A program made the position numbers and the translations under genes. Positions 1 to 7,867 of a stretch of DNA of 39,594 bases are shown here, in pieces; position 1 is the stretch's first letter, and each line of letters begins with the position of its first letter. The DNA lies in NCBI GenBank assembly GCA_947463515.1, contig CANHRI010000024.1, positions 1-39,594 on the forward strand. The letters are read 5' to 3'. The DNA comes from Flavobacteriaceae bacterium. Its GTDB lineage: Bacteria; Bacteroidota; Bacteroidia; Flavobacteriales; Flavobacteriaceae. The notes beneath the pieces are model-generated. The model worked only from the letters and a program-made list of their open reading frames with translations, was not told where the DNA came from and did no database searches.

Positions 1-2
1 AA

Positions 3-653
3 AAGAATTTAGTGCTCTTCGTCCTTTTTGTTTTGCCCATCGTGGCTTACTTGTTCTTTGCCTCTGGCGTCAATAGTTTTGCGAAGTTGCCTACAATTAC
101 CCCTGCAATTCCTGACCTTCAAGAATGGAAAACCTCAGACGGGAAATCAGTGACCTTAAACAATAAAATTACCATCTTAGGTTTTATCGGTTATGATGTC
201 GAACACCATAAAGGCGGTTTTTTTAATTTGTATGAAAAAATTTATGCCCGTAACAAAGAGTTTAAGGACTTTCAAATGGTTATGGTCTTTCCAGAGGGTA
301 CCGAGGCTGAGGTGACCAAGTTGCAAACCAGTTTAAAGAAGTTAGGGCCTCAGCAAAATTGGTGGTTTGTTTTTGGATCTCCCGAATCGATAAAAAGCTA
401 CTACAGTAAATTACAATTGATGGGGAGTCTCAATGAAAAATTAGGTACTCCCAACGTGTATATTGTAGATAAGAAGCGCAATTTGAGAGGGCGAAAAGGG
501 AAAAATAAAAAAGGTGAGGAGGAATACCAAGAGGGGTACAATACGTTTAAAGTTTCCGACCTCTACAACAACATGATAGATGATGTAAAAGTTATTCTCG
601 CAGAATACCGTTTAGCCCTAAAAAAGAATAACAAAGCCAATCGAAAAATCTAG
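3..653 (+). CDS. Thioredoxin-fold-like membrane-anchored protein, 5' end cut by window
   Basis: The reading frame is open to the left edge (codons K-N-L precede the first possible GTG at 12), so the true start is probably just outside the window. Visible are one hydrophobic N-terminal segment (VLFVLFVLPIVAYLFFASGV) and a soluble domain of about 180 residues. The strand pattern ITILGFIG near residue 55 and VYIVDKKRN near residue 150 resembles SCO/TlpA thioredoxin folds, but no cysteine is present, so it cannot do thiol or copper chemistry in the usual way. The C-terminus is very basic. It ends 1 base before the SCO gene and is presumably co-transcribed with it. In flavobacteria a protein of this kind lies between cytochrome c oxidase subunits and SCO, which suggests a role in oxidase assembly; that role is inference. 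Confidence 0.7.
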   Translation, partial: KNLVLFVLFVLPIVAYLFFASGVNSFAKLPTITPAIPDLQEWKTSDGKSVTLNNKITILGFIGYDVEHHKGGFFNLYEKIYARNKEFKDFQMVMVFPEGTEAEVTKLQTSLKKLGPQQNWWFVFGSPESIKSYYSKLQLMGSLNEKLGTPNVYIVDKKRNLRGRKGKNKKGEEEYQEGYNTFKVSDLYNNMIDDVKVILAEYRLALKKNNKANRKI

Positions 654-654
654 T

Positions 655-1347
655 ATGAAGAATAAATCGTATATCGGGATATCGTTTATTGTTTTGATTT
701 TTGGGATAATTTTTGTACCAAAAATCGTTGATCGCATTCAAAAAGGAGAAACCGTTCAAAACGACCGAATGAGTTTGTCCAATGAAATCAAAGATGAAGC
801 GGCCAAAAAAACCTTGGTTGTGATGGGGCAAGTTCCTCAATTTTCACTTACCAATCAGGACAAAGCCACGATTACACAAGATACCTACAAAGGGAAAGTC
901 TATGTTTTAGAGTTTTTTTTCGCTAGCTGTCCAAGTATCTGCCCGGTCATGAACAAAAATATGTTGAAATTACAACAGCAATTTGGAAAGAATCCCGATT
1001 TTGCCATTGCTTCGATTACCATAGATCCTGAAAAAGATACTTCGGAAGTATTGAAAGAACATGCACAATCCTTAGGAGTCACCATGAAGAATTGGCATTT
1101 TTTAACGGGAGATAAAGCAACCATTTTTGATTTGTCCAACAAAGGATTCAACATTTACGCAGGTGAATCTAAAGATAAAGTCAATGGTGGTTTTGAGCAT
1201 TCAGGTTTGTTTGCTTTGATCGATAAAAAAGGAAATATACGATGCCGTCGGGATGCCCAAGGAAATCCTATTTTGTATTACGATGGTTTGGAAGCACCCG
1301 GCATTAAAGCCATCAGTGAAGATATACAACGCTTATTAAACGAATAA
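655..1347 (+). CDS. SCO1/SenC family copper chaperone for cytochrome c oxidase
   Basis: 230 residues with an N-terminal membrane anchor (about residues 6-22) and a thioredoxin-like domain. The diagnostic SCO copper site is visible: CPSIC (C92 and C96) after the strand VYVLEFFFAS, and the distant histidine ligand in GGFEHSG (H182). SCO proteins deliver copper to the CuA centre of cytochrome c oxidase subunit II or keep its cysteines reduced, acting on the periplasmic face of the inner membrane. The start is 1 base after the preceding stop and the DUF420 gene follows 2 bases after the stop, so this is one transcription unit. Family assignment is firm; the individual target oxidase is not visible. 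Confidence 0.93.
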   Translation: MKNKSYIGISFIVLIFGIIFVPKIVDRIQKGETVQNDRMSLSNEIKDEAAKKTLVVMGQVPQFSLTNQDKATITQDTYKGKVYVLEFFFASCPSICPVMNKNMLKLQQQFGKNPDFAIASITIDPEKDTSEVLKEHAQSLGVTMKNWHFLTGDKATIFDLSNKGFNIYAGESKDKVNGGFEHSGLFALIDKKGNIRCRRDAQGNPILYYDGLEAPGIKAISEDIQRLLNE

Positions 1348-1349
1348 TT

Positions 1350-1895
1350 ATGGACGTTAAAACTACATTAGAAACAAAATTTAAAACACCGATTATAGTT
1401 GTTTCCATCCTTATCCCGATAGTCGTCGCGATATTGTTTTCTTTTAAGTTGAAGGACTTTGGAATCAATGTAGAACCGCTTTCTTTTTTACCACCCATTT
1501 ATGCAGGAATCAATGCGGTTACTGCGGTATTGTTGGTGTGGGCGGTGATAGCGATAAAAAATGGAAATCGCAAAGCACACGAACGTTTGATGACTGCCGC
1601 GATTGCTTGCTCCGTCGTGTTTTTAGTGATGTATGTTGCCTACCACCTTACGTCTGAATCGACCAAGTTTGGCGGCGAAGGGGCCATTCGATATGTTTAC
1701 TTCTTTATTCTGATAAGCCATATCGTTTTGTCGGTAGCGATTATTCCTTTGGTCTTATTTACTTACGTTCGCGCCTTATCTCAACAGTTTGATCGCCACC
1801 GAAAATTGGCCAAAATCACTTTTCCGTTGTGGTTGTATGTGGCTGTGACTGGCGTTATTGTTTACGTAATGATTGCCCCCTATTATGCGCATTAA
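1350..1895 (+). CDS. DUF420 family membrane protein
   Basis: 181 residues with about five hydrophobic segments (near residues 17-32, 47-68, 83-100, 117-140 and 156-175). Histidines at or near membrane edges (KAHERLM, AYHLTSE, LISHIVL, FDRHRKLAK) match the DUF420 family, related to YozB/CtaM-type proteins found next to cytochrome oxidase and SCO genes. The function is not established for this family in Bacteroidota; a role in heme-copper oxidase maturation is inferred from the neighbours. The gene follows SCO by 2 bases, and its last 11 bases overlap the start of the small CxxC protein, implying translational coupling. Confidence 0.85.
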   Translation: MDVKTTLETKFKTPIIVVSILIPIVVAILFSFKLKDFGINVEPLSFLPPIYAGINAVTAVLLVWAVIAIKNGNRKAHERLMTAAIACSVVFLVMYVAYHLTSESTKFGGEGAIRYVYFFILISHIVLSVAIIPLVLFTYVRALSQQFDRHRKLAKITFPLWLYVAVTGVIVYVMIAPYYAH

Positions 1896-2118
1896 TCGTT
1901 TATTCCTCCTGCTTTTTCTGCTCCTATTGGCATCTCCTACAGCCATAGGTCAGTGTGCCATGTGCCGAGCATCTCTAGAAAGTTCAGGAAATGTGGTCAA
2001 AGCCGAAGCGGTCAATGACGGTATCGTCTACCTTATGGTGTTTCCGTACATACTTGTGGCCGTTGTGGGGTATGTGGTGTACAGTATGTTTCGCCAAAAA
2101 AAGGTTAAAACGACTTAA
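1885..2118 (+). CDS. Small CxxC membrane protein
   Basis: 77 residues from ATG at 1885; a TTG at 1873 would extend it by four residues, but the ATG gives a normal signal sequence. Order of parts: hydrophobic signal segment (LFLLLFLLLLASPTAIG), then QCAMCRA with a CxxC pair directly after the predicted cleavage site, a short linker, one transmembrane helix (YLMVFPYILVAVVGYVVYSMF) and a basic tail. I do not recognise a named family. Position at the end of the SCO-DUF420 unit and the exposed periplasmic CxxC suggest a metal- or thiol-handling role in oxidase assembly (inference). The stop codon overlaps the stop of the convergent DUF4403 gene. Confidence 0.75.
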   Translation: MRINRLFLLLFLLLLASPTAIGQCAMCRASLESSGNVVKAEAVNDGIVYLMVFPYILVAVVGYVVYSMFRQKKVKTT

Positions 2119-3503
2119 TCCATTCCGTCTACACGAACATTCATTTTTCCACTTCCATTGATAAAAGCAATGATAAAATCGTCGGTGAGTTCTATTTTGT
2201 CAAAGTCTAACTCTATAATCGATCCATTCACAATAACGCCTTTCATGGGCGAATAGTTGTTAAGGTAAGGCAAGAGATTCTTTTTTCCCTCTTCCATATT
2301 TGGTTGTATCGAGTACCGGCATTGCTCTTGAATTTTACGCAAAATGTACCCTTGCAACAACCAATTTGCTGTTTTGGTTAAAATGCCTTTGGTGTTTAAA
2401 ACATAATCCATGTCATCAAAGTAAATTTCTTTGGAAACCGCATCATATTTGGGTATACCACTCAAATAAATCGTCCCGTTGAGACTGCCCGCTAAGTCCA
2501 ATGCAATAATCATACGTCCATCTTTGCCCCATAATTCAACATTTTGAACCGTGATCACGCGTGTGCCCGACTTGAATTCTTGTCCTTTAAAATTTGCTGT
2601 CATTACTTTTGACGAGTTGTCATAGGTTGTAATCGCGGCAATACTGACCACGGTTTTATCCCCCACAGTACGCGCCGATTTAAATCCGATGCTTTCGCGG
2701 TCAATTCCTTTCTTCGGTTGCTGTCCCACCCACGTCGTCATTCCGCATTTTAATCCCAAGTTCATGGTAATTTTCGTTTTGTCCAAAATGGCATCGGTGA
2801 CCAAAACTTCGTTGGGTTGCAATTTAAACCAAGCTTTGTAAGTTTCACTCGTGAGGATTGGATTGCTAAGGGTTTCCAACACATTCAGTACATAGGGTTT
2901 AAAATCACAGGATTTGGTAATGGCTTCGTCGATTTTCAGGGCTATTTTTTTCTTAAACAACGATAAAGCAGGACTGATCAGGTAGGTAATAGGAACCTTT
3001 TTACCCGCCACAGTCATCGTTGGACTCTCTTGCCAGGTGATATCCTCAATTACCGATTGAGTGGTCAATTTCCAGTTGGAAAGTTGCACTTGACTGCTCA
3101 GGGTAATTACTCCATTTAAATCAAATTCTTTTGTATCATTTAATCCCAAAAAATCAGTACCATATTTGTAATTAACCCAAATCTTTAGGGGAAGCACCGA
3201 TTTGATTTTCCCCTGATTTTCTTGCAAGCGAATGGGCGCCGTTTTCCAAATCTTCATTTGAATGTTGTCGTCTTGTAAACTAGGGTCTTCATAAACGAGC
3301 TCAGCAAGGGTTTTATTCAGTTGTTTTTCAATTTCAGTGAGTGTGATTTCTAGGGGCATGCTCACCATTGAGCTTGTTGTTTTGTAGGCAAAGTCAGGAT
3401 TGTTGCTGCGAACAGGTTTTTCTGCTAAAATTTTTTGGGGACCCGAGCAAGAGGCTGTAACTAGACTTAAAATAAGCGTTAAAAAGAGGCAGTGCAGTTT
3501 CAT
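2115..3503 (-). CDS. DUF4403 family lipoprotein
   Basis: 462 residues from ATG at 3503. An upstream TTG in frame (3566) is rejected because the ATG opens a clean lipoprotein signal, MKLHCLFLTLILSLVTASC, with cysteine 19 as lipid-modified residue. The rest is a mixed alpha/beta protein matching my recollection of DUF4403, a Bacteroidota-rich family with two repeated lipid-binding-like (TULIP/BPI-like) halves; repeats such as LSNWKLTTQSVI and LAGSLNGTIYLSG fit amphipathic beta strands. Probably sits in the periplasm attached to a membrane; the ligand is unknown. It converges on the oxidase maturation operon with a 4-base shared end and is transcribed alone. Confidence 0.8.
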   Translation of the reverse strand: MKLHCLFLTLILSLVTASCSGPQKILAEKPVRSNNPDFAYKTTSSMVSMPLEITLTEIEKQLNKTLAELVYEDPSLQDDNIQMKIWKTAPIRLQENQGKIKSVLPLKIWVNYKYGTDFLGLNDTKEFDLNGVITLSSQVQLSNWKLTTQSVIEDITWQESPTMTVAGKKVPITYLISPALSLFKKKIALKIDEAITKSCDFKPYVLNVLETLSNPILTSETYKAWFKLQPNEVLVTDAILDKTKITMNLGLKCGMTTWVGQQPKKGIDRESIGFKSARTVGDKTVVSIAAITTYDNSSKVMTANFKGQEFKSGTRVITVQNVELWGKDGRMIIALDLAGSLNGTIYLSGIPKYDAVSKEIYFDDMDYVLNTKGILTKTANWLLQGYILRKIQEQCRYSIQPNMEEGKKNLLPYLNNYSPMKGVIVNGSIIELDFDKIELTDDFIIAFINGSGKMNVRVDGMD

Positions 3504-3509
3504 GAAAAA

Positions 3510-3538
3510 CAAAATTAATTTGGATGTGAATGTAACAA
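3510..3538 (-). promoter_or_regulatory. Candidate promoter of DUF4403 gene
   Basis: On the minus strand, TTG (3536-3538) is followed after 18 bases by TAATTTTG (3510-3517), matching the Bacteroidota TTG-N17-23-TAnnTTTG pattern. The -7 box ends only 6 bases before the ATG, so the transcript would have almost no leader. Confidence 0.4.
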
Positions 3539-3572
3539 AAAAAGCGGAATGACGTCTGATAAGCAAACAAAA

Positions 3573-3606
3573 TTGGATAGGAATTAAAGCAGTTCTTCTA
3601 CTTTTG
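3573..3606 (+). promoter_or_regulatory. Candidate promoter of tolC-like operon
   Basis: TTG at 3573-3575, 23-base spacer and TACTTTTG at 3599-3606 match the phylum consensus; the start codon follows 26 bases later, giving a normal short leader. This would drive the TolC, adaptor and tsaB genes together. Confidence 0.55.
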
Positions 3607-3632
3607 CTGTTCCAAGAAATCTACAGAGGTTT

Positions 3633-5075
3633 ATGAATAAATGGATTATAAAAACCGGGCTATGGGTGTTTTTGTGTTGCGCCTTTGAAGGGTGGGGACA
3701 AACCAAAACCTGGACGCTTCGTGAGTGTGTTGATTATGCTCTAAAAAATAACATTTCTATTAAACAATCGGAACTGGATTTACAAAATGGACGTGTCGCA
3801 AAAAAAGACGCTATTGGTAATTTTTTACCTACCCTAAATGCCAGTGCCTCCCATTCGTGGAATATTGGTTTGAACCAGAACATTACAACGGGTTTGTTGG
3901 AAAATCAAACCATTCAGTTTACTTCTGCTGGACTTAATTCAAGTGTGGCGATTTACAATGGGTTGCAAAATATGAATCAATTGAAGCGGGCCCGATTAAC
4001 AATTTTGGCCGCACAATATCAGTTGAATAAAATGCAAGACGATGTGGCGTTGAACGTCGCCAATTCGTATTTGCAAATTCTTTTTAATAAAGAAAATTTA
4101 AAAGTACAACAAGAGCAATTGGCCAATGATGAAAAACAATTGCTGCGCGCGAGTGAAATGGTTAAATCAGGCATGATTCCACGAGGCGACTTACTCGATG
4201 CAGAAGCCACGGTTGCAGCCGACCGTCAACGGGTAATTGCAGCACAAAATACCTTGTTTTTATCCAAATTAAGTTTGGCACAATTGCTTCAATTGGACGA
4301 TTTTCGCAATTTTGATATTGCTGAAGCCAACTATGAGCCGTCTTTGAGTCCAATACTCGCAGAAAGTCCAGAAACAATTGTCAAAAAAGCTTTGGGTGAG
4401 CGCGTGGAATTAAAAATTGCGCGTACCAATCTAGAGGCTGCCGAACGCGATTTGAAAATCTCCAAAGGAGCCTTGCAGCCCAGTATCAATGGATTTTATA
4501 GTTTTAGTACCCGTGCTTCCAATCAACGTCGTATTTCCAATTTTGTTGTTGACCCCAACAATCCAACGAATACCATCGGATTTGTACCGAGTACAGGGGA
4601 AGCGGTAGTGGCTCCCAATTTTATTCCGATTCAAGGAAATCCGTTGCCCTATTTTGATCAGTTTAGCCAGTTTAAAGGGAATAGTTTTGGGGTTCAAATG
4701 ACGATTCCAATTTTGAATGGATTCCGGTCTTCCAATGCGGTGACAAGAGCGCGTATCACGTTAGAACGGGCACGAACCAATGAAAAACAAACTTCCCTCG
4801 ATTTGGAGCGAACCGTTTATACTGCTATCACAGATGCCAAAGGAGCTTTGCAAGCTTATGAATCGGCACAAACCGCGCTAAATGCACGAAAGTTGGCTTT
4901 CGAATATGCGAAAGAACGCTTTAATGTTGGGCTTTCCAATAGTTTTGAATTGAGTCAAGCGCAAACCTTATATACCAATGCGCAGTCAGATTTAGTGCGT
5001 ACCAAGTATGACTATATTTTTAAAGTTAAAGTTGTCGAATTTTATTTTGGAATTCCCATCGTGGAGAAATTATAA
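3633..5075 (+). CDS. TolC family outer-membrane efflux protein
   Basis: 480 residues with a signal peptide ending near GWG-Q (residues 1-23). The mature start WTLRECVDYALKNN is the typical opening of TolC/OEP proteins, followed by two repeats of long coiled helices (around residues 100-200 and 370-460), with the pairs ARLTILAAQYQLN and AKERFNVGLSNSFELSQ. TolC proteins form the trimeric outer-membrane channel of tripartite efflux or type I export systems. The next gene, 5 bases downstream, is the periplasmic adaptor, so these two form the outer parts of one pump; no inner-membrane component is encoded in this window. Substrate unknown. Confidence 0.92.
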   Translation: MNKWIIKTGLWVFLCCAFEGWGQTKTWTLRECVDYALKNNISIKQSELDLQNGRVAKKDAIGNFLPTLNASASHSWNIGLNQNITTGLLENQTIQFTSAGLNSSVAIYNGLQNMNQLKRARLTILAAQYQLNKMQDDVALNVANSYLQILFNKENLKVQQEQLANDEKQLLRASEMVKSGMIPRGDLLDAEATVAADRQRVIAAQNTLFLSKLSLAQLLQLDDFRNFDIAEANYEPSLSPILAESPETIVKKALGERVELKIARTNLEAAERDLKISKGALQPSINGFYSFSTRASNQRRISNFVVDPNNPTNTIGFVPSTGEAVVAPNFIPIQGNPLPYFDQFSQFKGNSFGVQMTIPILNGFRSSNAVTRARITLERARTNEKQTSLDLERTVYTAITDAKGALQAYESAQTALNARKLAFEYAKERFNVGLSNSFELSQAQTLYTNAQSDLVRTKYDYIFKVKVVEFYFGIPIVEKL

Positions 5076-5080
5076 CAATC

Positions 5081-6370
5081 ATGAGTAGAAAAAAAATCTT
5101 TTTGTGGGGTGGTATTGTCTTTGGAGTAATCATTGTATTGATGGTTTTGTCCTCCAAAGGTGTTTTTGGAAACCGCGAAGAATTGAAAGAAGTTGAAGTA
5201 GCCAAAGTAGATGAAATAACGATTATCGAAACCGTTTCGGCTACTGGAAAAATACAACCCGAAATTGAAGTAAAAGTGTCTTCTCAAGTGTCAGGAGAGA
5301 TTATTGCTTTACCCGTAAAAGAGGGACAAATTGTGAAAAAAGGAGATTTGTTGGTCAAAATTAACCCCGACATTTATACTTCTGGGTTAAACCGTACCGT
5401 TTCTAATTATGCGGGAACCAAAGCGGGATTGTCGCAGGCAGATGCTTCTTTTAAAGAGGCTCAAGCCAGTTATGAGCGCAGCAAATCCTTGTTTGAAAAA
5501 GGAATTATTTCTCGTGCGGATTGGGATAAAGCGATTGCGGCGTTTGAAGTAGCCAAAGCCAACAAGCAATCGGCGTATTATAACGTACAGAGTGCAAATG
5601 CTTCGGTTGTGGAAGCCAAAGATAATTTAGGCCGCACCACCATTTATGCTCCAGCCGATGGAACAATTTCGGCACTTAATGTTGAGTTGGGGGAAAAGAT
5701 TTTGGGAACCCAACAAATGGCAGGTACCGAATTGCTTCGCGTGGCCAATCTTAACAACATGGAGGTAGAAGTGGATGTAAATGAAAATGATATTGTTAAG
5801 GTCAACATCGGTGATGAAACCAATATCCAAGTCGATGCGTATTTGAAAAAAGAATTCAAAGGCGTAGTGACGAGTATATCAAACTCAGCCAGCACGGGAA
5901 CGACTGCAGATCAGGTGACCAATTTCAAAGTAAAGGTTCGCATCCTTAAAGAGTCATATCAAGACTTGTTAGAAGGCAAACCCGCTACGTATTCTCCTTT
6001 TCGCCCTGGAATGACAGCAACCGTTGATATCATCACCAAACGTAAAGAAAAAATCATAGGCGTACCGATTAGTGCCGTTGTGGTAAAATCAGATACATTG
6101 CCCAAATCTATTTTGGATGTTCCCGAAGATGATGAAGCCGCCAAAACGGAAAAAGTAAAGTCTAAGTCAGATAAAAAATTGGAATGTGTTTTCGTTAAAG
6201 TCAACGACAAAGCGCGAATCCGTGTGGTGAAAACGGGCATTCAAGACGATACCAATATTGAAATTCTTACGGGTCTGAAAAAAGGTGATGAAGTAATTAT
6301 CGGTCCCTACAATACAGTTTCAAAGGACTTGAATTCGGGCGACAAAGTAAAACTTAAATCAAAAGTCTAA
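5081..6370 (+). CDS. Periplasmic adaptor (membrane fusion) subunit of efflux pump
   Basis: 429 residues: N-terminal membrane anchor (about 6-25), a barrel-sandwich/lipoyl half (VSGEIIALPVKEGQIVKKGD, residues about 72-90), a short coiled-coil hairpin (about 110-185), the second lipoyl half (IYAPADGTISALNVELGEKI) and beta-barrel domains to the end. This layout is that of HlyD/MacA/RND adaptors, which bridge the inner-membrane pump and TolC. An unusual lysine- and acid-rich insertion (DVPEDDEAAKTEKVKSKSDK, around residue 348-367) interrupts the membrane-proximal domain. In flavobacteria such pairs usually serve MacB-type ABC transporters, but the pump gene is not visible here. Followed by tsaB after 6 bases. 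Confidence 0.9.
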   Translation: MSRKKIFLWGGIVFGVIIVLMVLSSKGVFGNREELKEVEVAKVDEITIIETVSATGKIQPEIEVKVSSQVSGEIIALPVKEGQIVKKGDLLVKINPDIYTSGLNRTVSNYAGTKAGLSQADASFKEAQASYERSKSLFEKGIISRADWDKAIAAFEVAKANKQSAYYNVQSANASVVEAKDNLGRTTIYAPADGTISALNVELGEKILGTQQMAGTELLRVANLNNMEVEVDVNENDIVKVNIGDETNIQVDAYLKKEFKGVVTSISNSASTGTTADQVTNFKVKVRILKESYQDLLEGKPATYSPFRPGMTATVDIITKRKEKIIGVPISAVVVKSDTLPKSILDVPEDDEAAKTEKVKSKSDKKLECVFVKVNDKARIRVVKTGIQDDTNIEILTGLKKGDEVIIGPYNTVSKDLNSGDKVKLKSKV

Positions 6371-6376
6371 TTCCTC

Positions 6377-7036
6377 ATGGCCTTATTGTTGTGTTTGGAA
6401 ACCGCTACACGAAATTGTTCGGTAGCCTTAGTGCGAGAGGGGAAAGTTATCGCCTTACGTGAAAAAGCAGAAGAAGGCTATACTCATGCTGAAAAGCTCC
6501 ATGTTTTTATAGAAGAAGTGCTTCAGGAAGCGGGAATCTTGGTGTCTGAATTGGATGCTATTGCCGTGAGTAAAGGTCCTGGGTCGTATACCGGACTTCG
6601 TATCGGTGTCTCTGCAGCCAAAGGATTGTGTTACGCTTTGCAAATTCCATTGATTTGCTTGTCTACTTTACAAATTCTCGCTCATGCGACTCCCGTAAAT
6701 GAAGGGTATATTATTCCTCTTATCGACGCGCGTCGAATGGAAGTGTATACAGCTGTTTTTGATGTCAATGGGAAATCGTTAAGTGCTGTGGAGGCAATGA
6801 TATTAAATGAAGACTCTTTTGAGGCATGGCAAGGACCTTGTACGTTTGTTGGCGATTGTTTGCCCAAGGCCAAAACCGTTCTTACTCAAGGGCGTTTTCA
6901 ATTTTTGGAATCCGTTACGTTTCCTTCTGCACAAACCATGGCCGTACTTGCTGAAACCCTTTACCAAGAAAAGCAGTTTGAAGATGTCGCTTATTTTGAG
7001 CCTTTTTACCTCAAAAATTTTATGGTAAATCCCTAA
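6377..7036 (+). CDS. tsaB: TsaB, tRNA t6A37 threonylcarbamoyl-transfer complex subunit
   Basis: 219 residues. The N-terminal ASKHA-fold signature CLETATRNCSVAL and the family core SKGPGSYTGLRIGVSAAKGL (about 58-77) identify TsaB (YeaZ). TsaB is the non-catalytic partner that dimerises with TsaD and with TsaE makes N6-threonylcarbamoyladenosine at position 37 of ANN-decoding tRNAs; it acts in the cytoplasm and is normally essential. Length is usual. It is the last gene of the TolC-adaptor unit by spacing (6 bases), a functional mismatch that probably reflects shared transcription only. Its stop overlaps that of the convergent MscS gene. Confidence 0.93.
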   Translation: MALLLCLETATRNCSVALVREGKVIALREKAEEGYTHAEKLHVFIEEVLQEAGILVSELDAIAVSKGPGSYTGLRIGVSAAKGLCYALQIPLICLSTLQILAHATPVNEGYIIPLIDARRMEVYTAVFDVNGKSLSAVEAMILNEDSFEAWQGPCTFVGDCLPKAKTVLTQGRFQFLESVTFPSAQTMAVLAETLYQEKQFEDVAYFEPFYLKNFMVNP

Positions 7037-7863
7037 GCTGGATTTTCACGAACAAAAGGCTGAATGGCAATGTTTTGCGCATCAAAAGCCGCTTTACATT
7101 GCTCTAGTATATCGGAACACACTTCCCCAAAATCATCATTTAGGGTCCAAGGACGAATCCCTAAGTGAATTGCACTATCCGATAAATCTTTAACAATCAC
7201 TTCAGGAGCTGGATCTTTAAGGACTTTCGGATGGTTTTGCATGACTTGTAAAACGGTTTCTTTAGCCGCTTTGATATTGGTTTCATACGAAAGCGAAAAC
7301 ACCAAGTCTGCTCTTCTTTTTCCAGCAATCGAAAAATTGGTAATAATCCCGTTGGATAAAATTCCATTGGGAATCATGATGGTTTGGTTGTTCCCCGAAA
7401 TAAGTTTGGTCACAAAAATTTGTATTTCAGTGACCATCCCACTAACGCCTTGCGCTTCAATGACATCGCCTACGCGAAAGGGTTTAAATAGAATAATCAG
7501 TACACCTCCTGCTAAATTGGCCAATGACCCTTGAAGAGACATTCCAATGGCTAAGCCCGCTGCCCCGAGAATGGCAACAAATGAGGTGGTTTCAATACCT
7601 AGACGCGAAATAAAAGTAACAAAAAGTAACGCGCGCAGTCCCCACAAAAGGCAACTTGATAGAAATTCAGCCAAAGTGACTTCCATTTCTTTTCGGGCCA
7701 TGATTTTTTTGGCCAAACGGGTTATAAAACGAATCGCATAGAGTCCTAAAACCAATACAACTAAGGACGAAACTAAGCGAGGGGCATAGTCAATCAGCAC
7801 GTTGTAAAATTCAATAGAGTAATCTTTTACAGATGAAACATAAAGTGCTCCCACTGTACGCAT
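7033..7863 (-). CDS. Small-conductance mechanosensitive channel (MscS family)
   Basis: 276 residues. Three hydrophobic segments in the first 125 residues are followed by the MscS pore helix, glycine/alanine-rich as required (AILGAAGLAIGMSLQGSLANLAGG), then the beta domain (FKPFRVGDVIEAQGVSGMVTEI and TIMIPNGILSNGIITN) and the cytoplasmic alpha/beta cage. MscS channels open on membrane tension to release solutes in hypo-osmotic shock. Length is close to E. coli MscS (286). It starts 4 bases after the stop of the pseudouridine synthase gene and so is probably its downstream operon partner. Confidence 0.93.
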   Translation of the reverse strand: MRTVGALYVSSVKDYSIEFYNVLIDYAPRLVSSLVVLVLGLYAIRFITRLAKKIMARKEMEVTLAEFLSSCLLWGLRALLFVTFISRLGIETTSFVAILGAAGLAIGMSLQGSLANLAGGVLIILFKPFRVGDVIEAQGVSGMVTEIQIFVTKLISGNNQTIMIPNGILSNGIITNFSIAGKRRADLVFSLSYETNIKAAKETVLQVMQNHPKVLKDPAPEVIVKDLSDSAIHLGIRPWTLNDDFGEVCSDILEQCKAAFDAQNIAIQPFVRENPA

Positions 7864-7867
7864 GGTA

